A stretch of DNA of 64,000 nt from Deltaproteobacteria bacterium (GTDB lineage: Bacteria; Myxococcota_A; UBA9160; SZUA-336), in assembly GCA_029261925.1 (NCBI GenBank), contig JAJDAJ010000048.1, forward strand, positions 62,001 through 126,000. Reading direction: 5' to 3'. The notes beneath the pieces were generated by a model. The model saw only the letters and a program-made list of their open reading frames with translations, was not told the DNA's origin and searched no databases. This document shows positions 40,278 through 47,352 of this stretch, one piece after another (positions within the stretch are counted from its first letter, which is position 1; every line of letters begins with the position of its first letter). The position numbers and the translations under genes are program-made.

Positions 40278-40283
40278 TATCCT
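40278..40283 (+). promoter_or_regulatory. -10 box TATCCT, 7 nt before gloB ATG (likely leaderless)
   Basis: TATCCT, 7 nt, ATG at 40291, with no Shine-Dalgarno and no evident -35. Confidence 0.4.
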
Positions 40284-40290
40284 GGTCCGC

Positions 40291-41061
40291 ATGGCCGAGC
40301 TAGAGATTCAGCAGTTCCCGTGTCTGTCCGACAACTACGGATTCGCGATCCACGACGCCGAGGCCGGTGTCACCGCCGTGATCGATACCCCCGAGGTCGA
40401 GCCGATCGAGCGGGCGCTGGCAGAGCGTGGGTGGCACCTGACGCATGTGCTCAACACGCACTGGCATCCCGACCACGCCGGGGGAAACGAGGAGCTGAAG
40501 CGGGCCTGGGGCTGCACGATCATCGGCCCGCAGGGTGAGGCCGACCGCATCCCCGGGATCGACGTCACCGTTGCCCAGGACGACATCGTCGACTTCGGTG
40601 GGCACCGCGCTCGCGTTCTCGATGTACCCGGCCATACCTCTGGCCACATCGCGTACTGGTTCGAGGACGATGGGGTCGCGTTCGTCGGCGATACGCTGTT
40701 CGCACTCGGCTGCGGCCGTCTCTTCGAGGGCACCGCGGAGCAGATGTGGACCTCGCTGCAGAAGCTGATGGCCCTGCCCGAAGCAACTCGCATCTACTGC
40801 GCCCACGAGTACACGCAGGCCAACGCGCGATTCGCGCTGAGCGTCGAGCCCGACAATCCAGATCTCGTGGAGCGTGCTCAGCGCACCGACGAGCTGCGCG
40901 CGAAGGGACTGCCCACCGTTCCGACCACGCTCGGCGACGAGCTGCGCACGAACCCATTCCTGCGACCCACGAGTCCCGCTCTGCGCAGGACACTGGGCAT
41001 GCCCGAGGCGTCGAACGTGGACGTATTCGCAGAAACGCGACGGAGGAAGGACTCCTTCTGA
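40291..41061 (+). CDS. gloB: Hydroxyacylglutathione hydrolase (glyoxalase II)
   Basis: 256 aa metallo-beta-lactamase-fold enzyme that hydrolyses S-lactoylglutathione. Metal motif NTHWHPDHAGG (THxHxDH), further ligands in VPGHTSGHIAY, FVGDTLFALGCGRLFEG and YCAHEYTQ, which are specific for glyoxalase II. C-terminal NPFLRP is part of the glutathione site. It stands between rppH and the tandem repeat before the RAYT gene. Confidence 0.94.
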   Translation: MAELEIQQFPCLSDNYGFAIHDAEAGVTAVIDTPEVEPIERALAERGWHLTHVLNTHWHPDHAGGNEELKRAWGCTIIGPQGEADRIPGIDVTVAQDDIVDFGGHRARVLDVPGHTSGHIAYWFEDDGVAFVGDTLFALGCGRLFEGTAEQMWTSLQKLMALPEATRIYCAHEYTQANARFALSVEPDNPDLVERAQRTDELRAKGLPTVPTTLGDELRTNPFLRPTSPALRRTLGMPEASNVDVFAETRRRKDSF

Positions 41062-41065
41062 GCCT

Positions 41066-41141
41066 GGTTGAAGGGTGCCAGGAACCTCGAGGAGTTCACG
41101 CTCGGTTGAAGGGTGCCAGGAACCTCGAGGAGTTCACGCTC
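41066..41141. repeat. Repeat block B: perfect 38-bp tandem duplication
   Basis: Two identical 38-bp copies (41066-41103 and 41104-41141) starting GGTTGAAGGGTGCCAGGAAC. Each contains GGGTGCCAGGAACC, one base from the GGGTGCCAGGCACC palindrome of block A, and the 8-bp palindrome CCTCGAGG. It lies 84 bp before the RAYT start, directly after gloB. Confidence 0.9.
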
Positions 41142-41224
41142 GAGTGGCCAGGGCGCAACATGTGCCGGTGAGGAGCCCTGGGCGGCCGCAAGCGGCAGGC
41201 ACACAACTTGCGTTCGTCTCACCC

Positions 41225-42094
41225 ATGGGACGTCCTCTGAGGAATCACGCTCCGGGCACCTGGTACCTCGTGACGAGTCGCTGCCATCAGGCGCGGTTCC
41301 TGCTCCGGCCGGATGCCGAGATCAACTACGCGGTCGTCGCCTGGCTCTTCCGCGCCCAGCAGATCTGGCCCGGAGTTCTGATCTGTGCGGTATGCGTGAT
41401 GTCGAACCACCTGCACCTGGTGGTACGTGACACGCAGGGCGAGCTCGCCAGGTGGGCGGGGTACTTTCTCGGCAATCTTGCGCGGGCCACGAACCGGATC
41501 CGGAAGCGGCAGGGTAGTGTGTTTTCCCGGCGATACTCGGCGGAGCCGATCCTGGATCAAGAGGCCCTGCTCGACCGGCTGGTCTACGTTGTGACCAACC
41601 CCGTACACGCCTCGCTGTGCAAACGGGCAACTGACTGGCCTGGAGTCATCCTCTGGGCGCGCACGGACGCGGTGGAGCGCCACTCCATCCCACCTCCTCC
41701 GCGTGGGAGGGGCGGGGTCGGGATCCAGAACGCGGCTCATCTCGTGATTCACCCGGTCCAATCGGCGGAGGCTCTCGCGGTCGCGACTGCGGTCGAGCAG
41801 GTGGAGGAGTCGCTACGGAACGAACGGAGGTTGACCATGAAGCGCGTGATCGGGCGGGCAGCAATCCTCCGACAGAACTGGAAGGACCGGCCTTCCGAGC
41901 CAAAGCGGTCTCCGCGACCGCCGTGTCACGCAGCAGATCGAGCCTTGGTCCGCGCCTTCCGGGAGGCCTACTCGCAGTTCGTCGTCGCGTTTCGCGAAGC
42001 TTCCACGCGGCTGCGAGCGGGTCTACCCGATGTGACTTTTCCGCCCTGGTCCTATCCGCCGGGGCAACCGCTGGTACGTGCCGAGGCTGGCTAG
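41225..42094 (+). CDS. REP-associated tyrosine transposase (RAYT, Y1/HUH family)
   Basis: 289 aa. HUH single-strand DNA endonuclease/transposase. The HUH motif is in VMSNHLHLVV (His62, His64), and the probable nucleophile Tyr121 is in RLVYVVTNPVHASL. FSRRYSAEPIL matches the RAYT core. The C-terminal 120 residues are longer than in minimal TnpA-REP proteins and less conserved. Base composition is visibly less GC-rich than in neighbours. Repeat blocks B and C flank it directly, and related repeats (A, D) lie within 4 kb on both sides. RAYTs nick and join REP palindromes, so this protein is the likely agent behind the blocks. ATG at 41225 chosen; no good Shine-Dalgarno. Confidence 0.9.
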   Translation: MGRPLRNHAPGTWYLVTSRCHQARFLLRPDAEINYAVVAWLFRAQQIWPGVLICAVCVMSNHLHLVVRDTQGELARWAGYFLGNLARATNRIRKRQGSVFSRRYSAEPILDQEALLDRLVYVVTNPVHASLCKRATDWPGVILWARTDAVERHSIPPPPRGRGGVGIQNAAHLVIHPVQSAEALAVATAVEQVEESLRNERRLTMKRVIGRAAILRQNWKDRPSEPKRSPRPPCHAADRALVRAFREAYSQFVVAFREASTRLRAGLPDVTFPPWSYPPGQPLVRAEAG

Positions 42095-42280
42095 GGAAGA
42101 TTCAACGGTCGGAGGCGCCGAGACTCGTGTTTCGTTGCGCACCCGCGCGCGACGAGCGCAGTTGGCTGCGCAGGGGTGGGCGACTCGGTGTCGCGGGGCG
42201 CTGCATGCGTTGCGTCGGGAATCCGGGACCGCAGGTGATGTCTCGCGGGCACCTGCAGAACGGCTGCAATCAGGACCGAC

Positions 42281-42359
42281 TGCCTGGCACCAAGACTCGG
42301 TGCCTGGCACCAAGACTCAGCACCAAGACTCAGGCACCAAGACTCGCACCAAGACTCAG
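42281..42359. repeat. Repeat block C: REP-like heads with GCACCAAGACTC units
   Basis: Two full units TGCCTGGCACCAAGACTCGG (42281-42300) and TGCCTGGCACCAAGACTCA (42301-42319), then three head-less units of GCACCAAGACTC(A/G) at 42320-42332, 42334-42345 and 42346-42359. The last unit carries the TGA stop of the minus-strand suhB gene (42358-42356). The 186 nt between the RAYT stop and this block show no feature I recognise. Confidence 0.85.
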
Positions 42360-43129
42360 CCCGAGATTACCTCCAGCATCGCTCCGTGCAGCAGGCCGTT
42401 CGAGGCCACGATCCTTTCGCCGCTGCTCGGGGCGGGGCCTCCTTCGAGGTCGCTCGTCCGACCCCCGGCCTCGATGATCATCACGAGGCCTGCGGCGACG
42501 TCCCAGGGATGCAGGTTGAGCTCCCAGAAGCCGTCGAAGCGTCCGGCGGCCAGGTAGGCGAGGTCGAGAGCCGCAGATCCGGCCCGGCGGACGGCCTGAG
42601 CGCGCCTCATGAAGCGCCGGAAGTACGGCAGATTGTCGTTCTCTGCGCTGTGCACGTTGTATGCGAAGCCGGTGGCCAATAGCGAGCGTTCCAGGTCGTC
42701 GATGGTCGAGACGCGCAGCCGGGTGTCTCCGAGCCACGCGCCCGCTCCGCGTTCTGCACGGAAGAGCTCGTCTCGGATCGGGTCATGGATCGTGCCGCCG
42801 ACGAGCTCGCCATCGCGCTCCAGGCCGATGGAGACTGCGAAGTGCGGAAAGCCGTGTGCGTAGTTCGTCGTGCCGTCCAGCGGGTCGACGATCCACCGCC
42901 ATCCGGTCGTTCCGGTGTGCTCGGCATCCTCCTCGGTGAGCATTCCATCGCCGGGGAATGCGGCGCCGATTCGCTTGCGGATCAGCGCGTCACAGGCGCG
43001 GTCGACATCCGTCACCAGGTCGATGGCGCTACTCTTGGTCTCGATCGTGCGTGGCTCCGAGAAGCGGGCGCGCTGAAGCGCACCGGCCTCGCGGGCGATA
43101 TCGACCGCTACGGTGAGTCGGTCGCTCAT
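42356..43129 (-). CDS. suhB: Inositol-1-monophosphatase family protein (SuhB)
   Basis: 257 aa. Metal site motifs EEDAEHTG, WIVDPLDGTTNYAHGFP and the C-terminal HPWDVAAGLVMIIEAGG are complete for the lithium-sensitive phosphatase family. Dephosphorylates inositol monophosphate or related substrates, and SuhB also acts in rRNA transcription in enterics. Its stop codon lies in repeat block C. ATG at 43129 overlaps the tatD stop by 4 nt. Confidence 0.93.
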   Translation of the reverse strand: MSDRLTVAVDIAREAGALQRARFSEPRTIETKSSAIDLVTDVDRACDALIRKRIGAAFPGDGMLTEEDAEHTGTTGWRWIVDPLDGTTNYAHGFPHFAVSIGLERDGELVGGTIHDPIRDELFRAERGAGAWLGDTRLRVSTIDDLERSLLATGFAYNVHSAENDNLPYFRRFMRRAQAVRRAGSAALDLAYLAAGRFDGFWELNLHPWDVAAGLVMIIEAGGRTSDLEGGPAPSSGERIVASNGLLHGAMLEVISG

Positions 43130-43941
43130 GTGGGATCGATGCGGAAAGCCTGCAGGGCGCGCTCGCGCGTGCGCTCCGCGATCTCGTCGAGTGGGCGGCC
43201 GTGAACTTCGGCGAGGCACGACGCGACGTGTGGCAGGAATGCGGGCTCGTTGCGCTTCCCGCGCAGCGGGACCGGCGCCAGCAGGGGGCTGTCCGTCTCG
43301 ACCAGCAGCCGGTCGAGGGGGAGTGCGGCAGCTACCTCGCGCAGATCCCCGGCGTTGCGAAAGGTCAGGATCCCGGAAAAGGAGATGTCGAAGCCGCGTG
43401 CCAGGCAACTCCGCGCCGCTTCCAGATCTCCGGTGAAGCAGTGGATCACGCCGCCGACCTCGTCTGCACCGGTTTGGTCGAATATGCTCAGCAGGTCCTC
43501 GAAGGCATCGCGTGAGCCGCGGCTCGCGCGTACGTGGATCACGAGCGGCACATCGTGTTCCCGTGCCAGTGCGATCTGCTCGGTCAGCGCGTGCTTCTGC
43601 GCATCGCGGGGGGCGTGCTCGTACCAGTAGTCCAGGCCGCACTCCCCGACCGCCACCACCCGGCGGTGCGCCAGCCAGCCGTCGAGTGCGCGCCGCGCCA
43701 GATCGCTCCACTCGGTCGCGTCGTGCGGGTGTACGCCCACCGTGGCCCAGACGTCCGGGTGCTGCTCGGCCAGAGCGACCGCGGCGGCGTTCAGGCCGAT
43801 CCCGTAGCCCGCACCGACCGCGATCGAGCCCGAGACGCCGGCCTCGCGGGCTCGCGCGATGCAGGCGCCTGCCTCCTCGTAGAGCTCGGGCGCGCCCAGG
43901 TGGGCGTGGCTGTCGAAGAGGCCGCGGGCGAGGGCATTCAC
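43126..43941 (-). CDS. tatD: TatD family metal-dependent deoxyribonuclease
   Basis: 271 aa. FDSHAHLG (first metal motif), VGVHPHDA, AVGECGLDYWY, PLVIHVRASR, VIHCFTGD and LVETDSPLLAP are the TatD motifs in order. Acts as a 3'-5' DNA exonuclease or quality-control nuclease. GTG start. It lies between holB and suhB, all on the minus strand. Confidence 0.94.
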   Translation of the reverse strand: MNALARGLFDSHAHLGAPELYEEAGACIARAREAGVSGSIAVGAGYGIGLNAAAVALAEQHPDVWATVGVHPHDATEWSDLARRALDGWLAHRRVVAVGECGLDYWYEHAPRDAQKHALTEQIALAREHDVPLVIHVRASRGSRDAFEDLLSIFDQTGADEVGGVIHCFTGDLEAARSCLARGFDISFSGILTFRNAGDLREVAAALPLDRLLVETDSPLLAPVPLRGKRNEPAFLPHVASCLAEVHGRPLDEIAERTRERALQAFRIDPT

Positions 43942-43966
43942 GCTGCGCAGGGTAGCGAGGCGCCGC

Positions 43967-44881
43967 TCACGCGCCCGCGCGCAGGTCCATCAGCAGGCCC
44001 TCGACCACGAGCTGCGGGTTCAGGTTGCGGCGCCTCAGTTCCTGACGCGCGCTCTCGCCTGCCTCGAAGCGCCCGCTCCAGCGCAGCACCTGGCGTCGAT
44101 CACTCTCGCGGCACGCTTGGTCGGTCTCGCGCCGCGCCAGGGCCTCGTACACGTCGATCAGGAGCTCGGCACGTGCGCGCGCCTTCTCGCCGCCCCGGAA
44201 GTCCTCCGCGAAGTCGAGGATCTCCGTCGCGCCCATCGAGCCGATCCCGCGCAGCCAGCGCCACATCTCACGCGCGTCGGGCAGGGTCTCCGCGGCCCAC
44301 GCGCGGACGGCTTCCGGGCTGGCGCCGCCGAGGGCGCCGGCGAGCCAGGCGTCGTCCGGCTCGAGGCCGTCGGCCGTGAGGGCCTCGCGGAGTGCGGCTT
44401 CGGGCCAGGGGGGCAGCCGGAAGCGCACCAGGCGCGAGCGCACGGTGGCCGGAAGGCCCTCGCCGTGGGTGGCGATCAGGATGAGCACCGCGTCCCGGGG
44501 CGGCTCCTCGAGCGTCTTGAGCAGCGCATTGGCGGCCTCCATGCGGAGCCGCTCCGCGCCCTCGATCACCGCGACCCGGCGTCCCCCCTCGTTGGCCATC
44601 AGCGCCAGTGCCGCCTGGAGCTGGCGCACGGCGTCGACGCGGATCCAGCCGCCCTCGGGCGCGAGCCAGTGGAGATCGGGGTGCGGATCCGGGGGCTCAC
44701 CGTCGGCGAGCGTCGCGGCCGCCTCGTTGCGCCCCAGAAGGCGCGCCGCCCACCAGGCCCCGGTGCGTCGTGCCCCGCTCCCGGCCGGGCCCTCGATCAG
44801 GTAGGCGCCCGCCACCGCATCGCGCTCTAGCGCTGCCGCCAGCTGGGCGCGCGCGTCTCGCTCCTGCCCCGGACCATCCAT
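43967..44881 (-). CDS. holB: DNA polymerase III delta-prime subunit, zinc module absent
   Basis: 304 aa clamp-loader subunit. N-terminal AAA-type domain with AYLIEGPAGSGARRTG (a degenerate P-loop, as usual for delta-prime), VIEGAERLRMEAANALLKTL and EEPPRDAVLILIATH. The segment that holds the four zinc cysteines in E. coli HolB is replaced by AAATLADGEPPDPHPDLHWL, without cysteines. The SRC motif reads SRL. The C-terminal helical part completes the family length. Holds the clamp loader together. Confidence 0.85.
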   Translation of the reverse strand: MDGPGQERDARAQLAAALERDAVAGAYLIEGPAGSGARRTGAWWAARLLGRNEAAATLADGEPPDPHPDLHWLAPEGGWIRVDAVRQLQAALALMANEGGRRVAVIEGAERLRMEAANALLKTLEEPPRDAVLILIATHGEGLPATVRSRLVRFRLPPWPEAALREALTADGLEPDDAWLAGALGGASPEAVRAWAAETLPDAREMWRWLRGIGSMGATEILDFAEDFRGGEKARARAELLIDVYEALARRETDQACRESDRRQVLRWSGRFEAGESARQELRRRNLNPQLVVEGLLMDLRAGA

Positions 44882-44978
44882 GCTGCGTCCGAGCCTATCA
44901 AGCGCCGGCTGCCTTCGCCGATACGCAGATCGGATGCAGTCGGTGCGGCAAGCCGCCGCGACCGGAGGGAAGGGAAGC

Positions 44979-45434
44979 ATGGCGTTCAACGACTTCCGCA
45001 AGAAGGACCCGACGACCACCCACACGCCCCCGGCGACGCAGCCCTCGGGCGGCGGGGTGGGCGCGCTCACGGCCTTCATCGACCAGGGCTCGGAGTTCTC
45101 CGGGAAGCTGTCGTTCAAGGACACGGTCCGCATCGACGGTCGTTTCGAGGGCGAGATCGCCAGCGAGAACACGCTGATCGTGGGCGAAAGCGGCGTCGTG
45201 AACGCGGCGGTCCGTTCGCAGACCGTGATCATCTCGGGCGAGGTCAACGGCGACATCGACGCCCAGCTGCAGATCACCCTGCACAAGACCGCCCGGGTCA
45301 ACGGCAGCCTGCGAACGGCGCGTCTCGCGATCGAGGACGGTGCCCAGCTCGACGGCCAGGTCGAGATGGGTCCCACGGTCGGCACCCGTTCGAAGAAGCA
45401 GGGCGGCGCATCCTCGAAGACTGCCGAGGCCTAG
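44979..45434 (+). CDS. Bactofilin
   Basis: 151 aa. Polymer-forming cytoskeletal protein. Disordered Thr/Pro-rich N-terminus (about 1-30), then the bactofilin beta-helix: FSGKLSFKDTVRIDGRFEGE, VNAAVRSQTVIISGEVNGD and ARLAIEDGAQLDGQVEMG, and a short disordered tail. Bactofilins anchor envelope or cell-wall machinery. ATG at 44979 has GGAGGGAAGGGAAG before it. Divergent from holB. Confidence 0.92.
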   Translation: MAFNDFRKKDPTTTHTPPATQPSGGGVGALTAFIDQGSEFSGKLSFKDTVRIDGRFEGEIASENTLIVGESGVVNAAVRSQTVIISGEVNGDIDAQLQITLHKTARVNGSLRTARLAIEDGAQLDGQVEMGPTVGTRSKKQGGASSKTAEA

Positions 45435-45505
45435 CCGGCCTCTCCCGCCGGCGCCGGCCGGAGCAGCTACGCCCGCGACGTTGCCCGCCGGGCGCGTGTG
45501 TGTTG

Positions 45506-45740
45506 CCAGGCAGCGGTGGCTGGCACCCGTTTCGGGCGGTGGCATGCCGATGTTGCTGGCCGTGCTCACGGGAGTTGCCCGTCGGCGGTGGCTGGCACCA
45601 CCCCGGGCGGTGGCTGGCACCACCCCGGGGCACCACCCCGGCACGCCGAGCCTGGCACCAGGCAAGGGACCGGCACCAGGCAAGGGACCGGGAGCCTGGC
45701 ACCAGGCAAGCAGCACCAGGCAAGCAGCACCAGGCGACGG
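45506..45740. repeat. Repeat block D: CTGGCACC units with ACCCCGG and AGGCAAG tails
   Basis: Between bactofilin and the NifU-domain gene. A perfect 22-bp tandem pair CGGTGGCTGGCACCACCCCG... at 45586-45607 and 45608-45629, a degenerate earlier copy (45524-45540) and a head-less GCACCACCCCGG (45630-45641). It is followed by GAGCCTGGCACCAGGCAAGG twice and head-less GCACCAGGCAAG(C/G) units to 45740. Same plan as blocks A and C (TGGCACC head, iterated GCACC-tail) with different tails. Confidence 0.8.
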
Positions 45741-45765
45741 CAACCGCACGTGTCCGTGGCTGCGG

Positions 45766-45999
45766 TCAGGCCGTTTCGGTCAGGACAGCGGTGACGCCGG
45801 GGACGTGCCGGCGGAGCACCGGCTCGAGGACCAGCGCCCGGGTGGCCTCCCGGGCGGGACAGGTCGCGCAGCTGCCCTGCAGCTCGAGGCGCACGATGCC
45901 GTCCTCGGTCACGTCGATCAGCTCGGCGTTGCCACCGTCTGCGAGCAGGCCGGGCCGGAGTGCGTCGAGCGCGCGACGGACCTGGTCGGGGCACGCCAC
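45766..45999 (-). CDS. NifU C-terminal-domain protein (Nfu type Fe-S scaffold)
   Basis: 77 aa from GTG 45999. The NifU-like domain is complete: VRRALDALRPGLLADGGNAE, then LQGSCATCPARE with Cys44/Cys47 as the cluster ligands. Assembles or carries Fe-S clusters. An in-frame ATG at 46053 would overlap the start codon of the divergent moaX gene, so the shorter form is preferred. Its 3' end is next to repeat block D. Confidence 0.85.
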   Translation of the reverse strand: MACPDQVRRALDALRPGLLADGGNAELIDVTEDGIVRLELQGSCATCPAREATRALVLEPVLRRHVPGVTAVLTETA

Positions 46000-46015
46000 G
46001 CTCGCGGCGCTCGCG

Positions 46016-46044
46016 TTGATCTCGGAGGGGGGGTCGGGTAGGTT
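46016..46044 (+). promoter_or_regulatory. Promoter of moaX, -10 only 7 nt before ATG (leaderless)
   Basis: TTGATC (46016-46021), 17-nt spacer, TAGGTT (46039-46044), 7 nt, ATG at 46052. This is the one leaderless-type start here that also has a -35. Confidence 0.5.
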
Positions 46045-46051
46045 GCCGGCC

Positions 46052-46714
46052 ATGAAGGTGCGCGTCCTGCTGTTCGCGGGCCTGCGGGAAGCGGTCGGCC
46101 ACAAGCACCTCGACCTTGAGCTGCCGGAAGGCGCCACGCTCGCCGAGGCGGTCGCCCGGATCGAGGCGGGGCACCCGGCGGTCGAGCCGTACCGCGGCCG
46201 CCTCGTGCTCTCGGTCAACGCCGAGCGCGCGCCGCTCGAGCAGCTGCTCGGCGACGGCGATGAGATCGCGCTGCTGCCGCCTGTGAGCGGCGGGGCCGGC
46301 CGGCGCCCCTGGGTCAGCGCGGCGCCGCTGTCCATGGATGCGCTGCTCGCCGAGGTGCAGGGTCCCGAGATGGGCGGGGTGGTCACGTTCACGGGCATCG
46401 TTCGCAACCATGCGCGCGGCGAGTCGATCGATCACCTGGAGTACGAGGCCTACGGCGAGATGGCCGAGGCGGAGATGCGCAAGATCGCGGACCGGATCGC
46501 GGAGCGCTGGCCCCAGGTGCGCTGCGCCATGTCGCATCGCGTGGGTCGGCTGGCGATCGGCGAGCCGGCCGTGATGATCGCGGCGGCCGGTCCACACCGG
46601 CCCGAGGCGTTCGAGGCCTGCCGCTTCGCCATCGACACCCTCAAGCAGACGGTGCCGATCTGGAAGAAGGAATTCGCGACGGGGGGCAGCTACTGGGTCG
46701 AGGAGAACCCTTGA
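46052..46714 (+). CDS. moaX: Molybdopterin synthase, MoaD-MoaE fusion (MoaX-like)
   Basis: 220 aa, one frame. Residues 1-81 are MoaD (KVRVLLFAGLREAVGHK ... EIALLPPVSGG), ending in the Gly-Gly that must become a thiocarboxylate. About 90-220 are MoaE (GVVTFTGIVRNHARGESIDH, ECRF-like EACRFAIDTLKQTVPIWKKE with the catalytic lysines, GSYWVEE). In M. tuberculosis MoaX the fusion is cut after the Gly pair to free MoaD, and the same would be needed here. Followed by moaB with overlapping stop/start. Converts precursor Z to molybdopterin. Confidence 0.92.
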   Translation: MKVRVLLFAGLREAVGHKHLDLELPEGATLAEAVARIEAGHPAVEPYRGRLVLSVNAERAPLEQLLGDGDEIALLPPVSGGAGRRPWVSAAPLSMDALLAEVQGPEMGGVVTFTGIVRNHARGESIDHLEYEAYGEMAEAEMRKIADRIAERWPQVRCAMSHRVGRLAIGEPAVMIAAAGPHRPEAFEACRFAIDTLKQTVPIWKKEFATGGSYWVEENP

Positions 46715-47253
46715 GCACGCGGGGGCCGGCCGAGGGCGACGCGCCCCACCAGCACCGCTCGTACGCGCCCTCGAGCGTGAGCTGCAGCGTACTCACGGTC
46801 AGCGACAGCCGCACTCTCGACGACGACACCTCGGGCGACCTGATCCGCGACGCGCTGGAGAAGGCGGGCCACCGCGTGGTCGACCGGGCGATCGTGCCGG
46901 ACGACGCGCCGTCGGTGCGGCGCGCGGTCCTGCGCGGCATCGAGCGCGCCGACGTCGACGCCGTGCTGGTCACCGGTGGCACGGGTGTGGCGCCCCGGGA
47001 CGTCACGCCCGAGGCGGTGGCGCCCCTGCTCGACAAGCGCCTCGACGGCTTCGGCGAGCTGTTCCGCATGCTCAGCTTCGAGGAGATCGGTCCGGCCGCG
47101 GTCCTCTCGCGCGCACTGGCTGGCACGGCCGGGCGCACCCTGGTCTACGTGATGCCGGGCTCGCGCGCCGCGGTGAGGCTGGCCCTCGAGCGGCTGATCG
47201 TGCCGGAGCTGGCCCACGCGGTCGGCCAGCTTCTCCGCCCGGCCACGCGCTGA
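46711..47253 (+). CDS. moaB: Molybdenum cofactor biosynthesis protein MoaB/MogA
   Basis: 180 aa. CSVLTVSDSRTLDDDTSGDL, VLVTGGTGVAPRDVTPEAV and the FRMLSFEEIGPAAVLSRA segment are the MoaB/Mog family signature. Adenylylates molybdopterin before molybdate insertion. TTG start at 46711 overlaps the moaX stop. A Mo/W-enzyme remnant lies at 63214 but no intact molybdoenzyme is in the window. Confidence 0.92.
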   Translation: MSTRGPAEGDAPHQHRSYAPSSVSCSVLTVSDSRTLDDDTSGDLIRDALEKAGHRVVDRAIVPDDAPSVRRAVLRGIERADVDAVLVTGGTGVAPRDVTPEAVAPLLDKRLDGFGELFRMLSFEEIGPAAVLSRALAGTAGRTLVYVMPGSRAAVRLALERLIVPELAHAVGQLLRPATR

Positions 47254-47352
47254 GCGCCGGCCCGGCCCCGGGGCCACTGACCCCGACCCTCTGCCGTCCG
47301 CCCCCTCCGCCGCGACTTCAGTGCCGCCCGCCGGGCTCCGACAAGCGCTGCC

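Noticed and set aside
46052..46714. moaD and moaE as two genes with a missed stop
   Set aside because: The frame is continuous, the linker after Gly-Gly is short and sensible, and no start codon with a ribosome binding site precedes the MoaE part.
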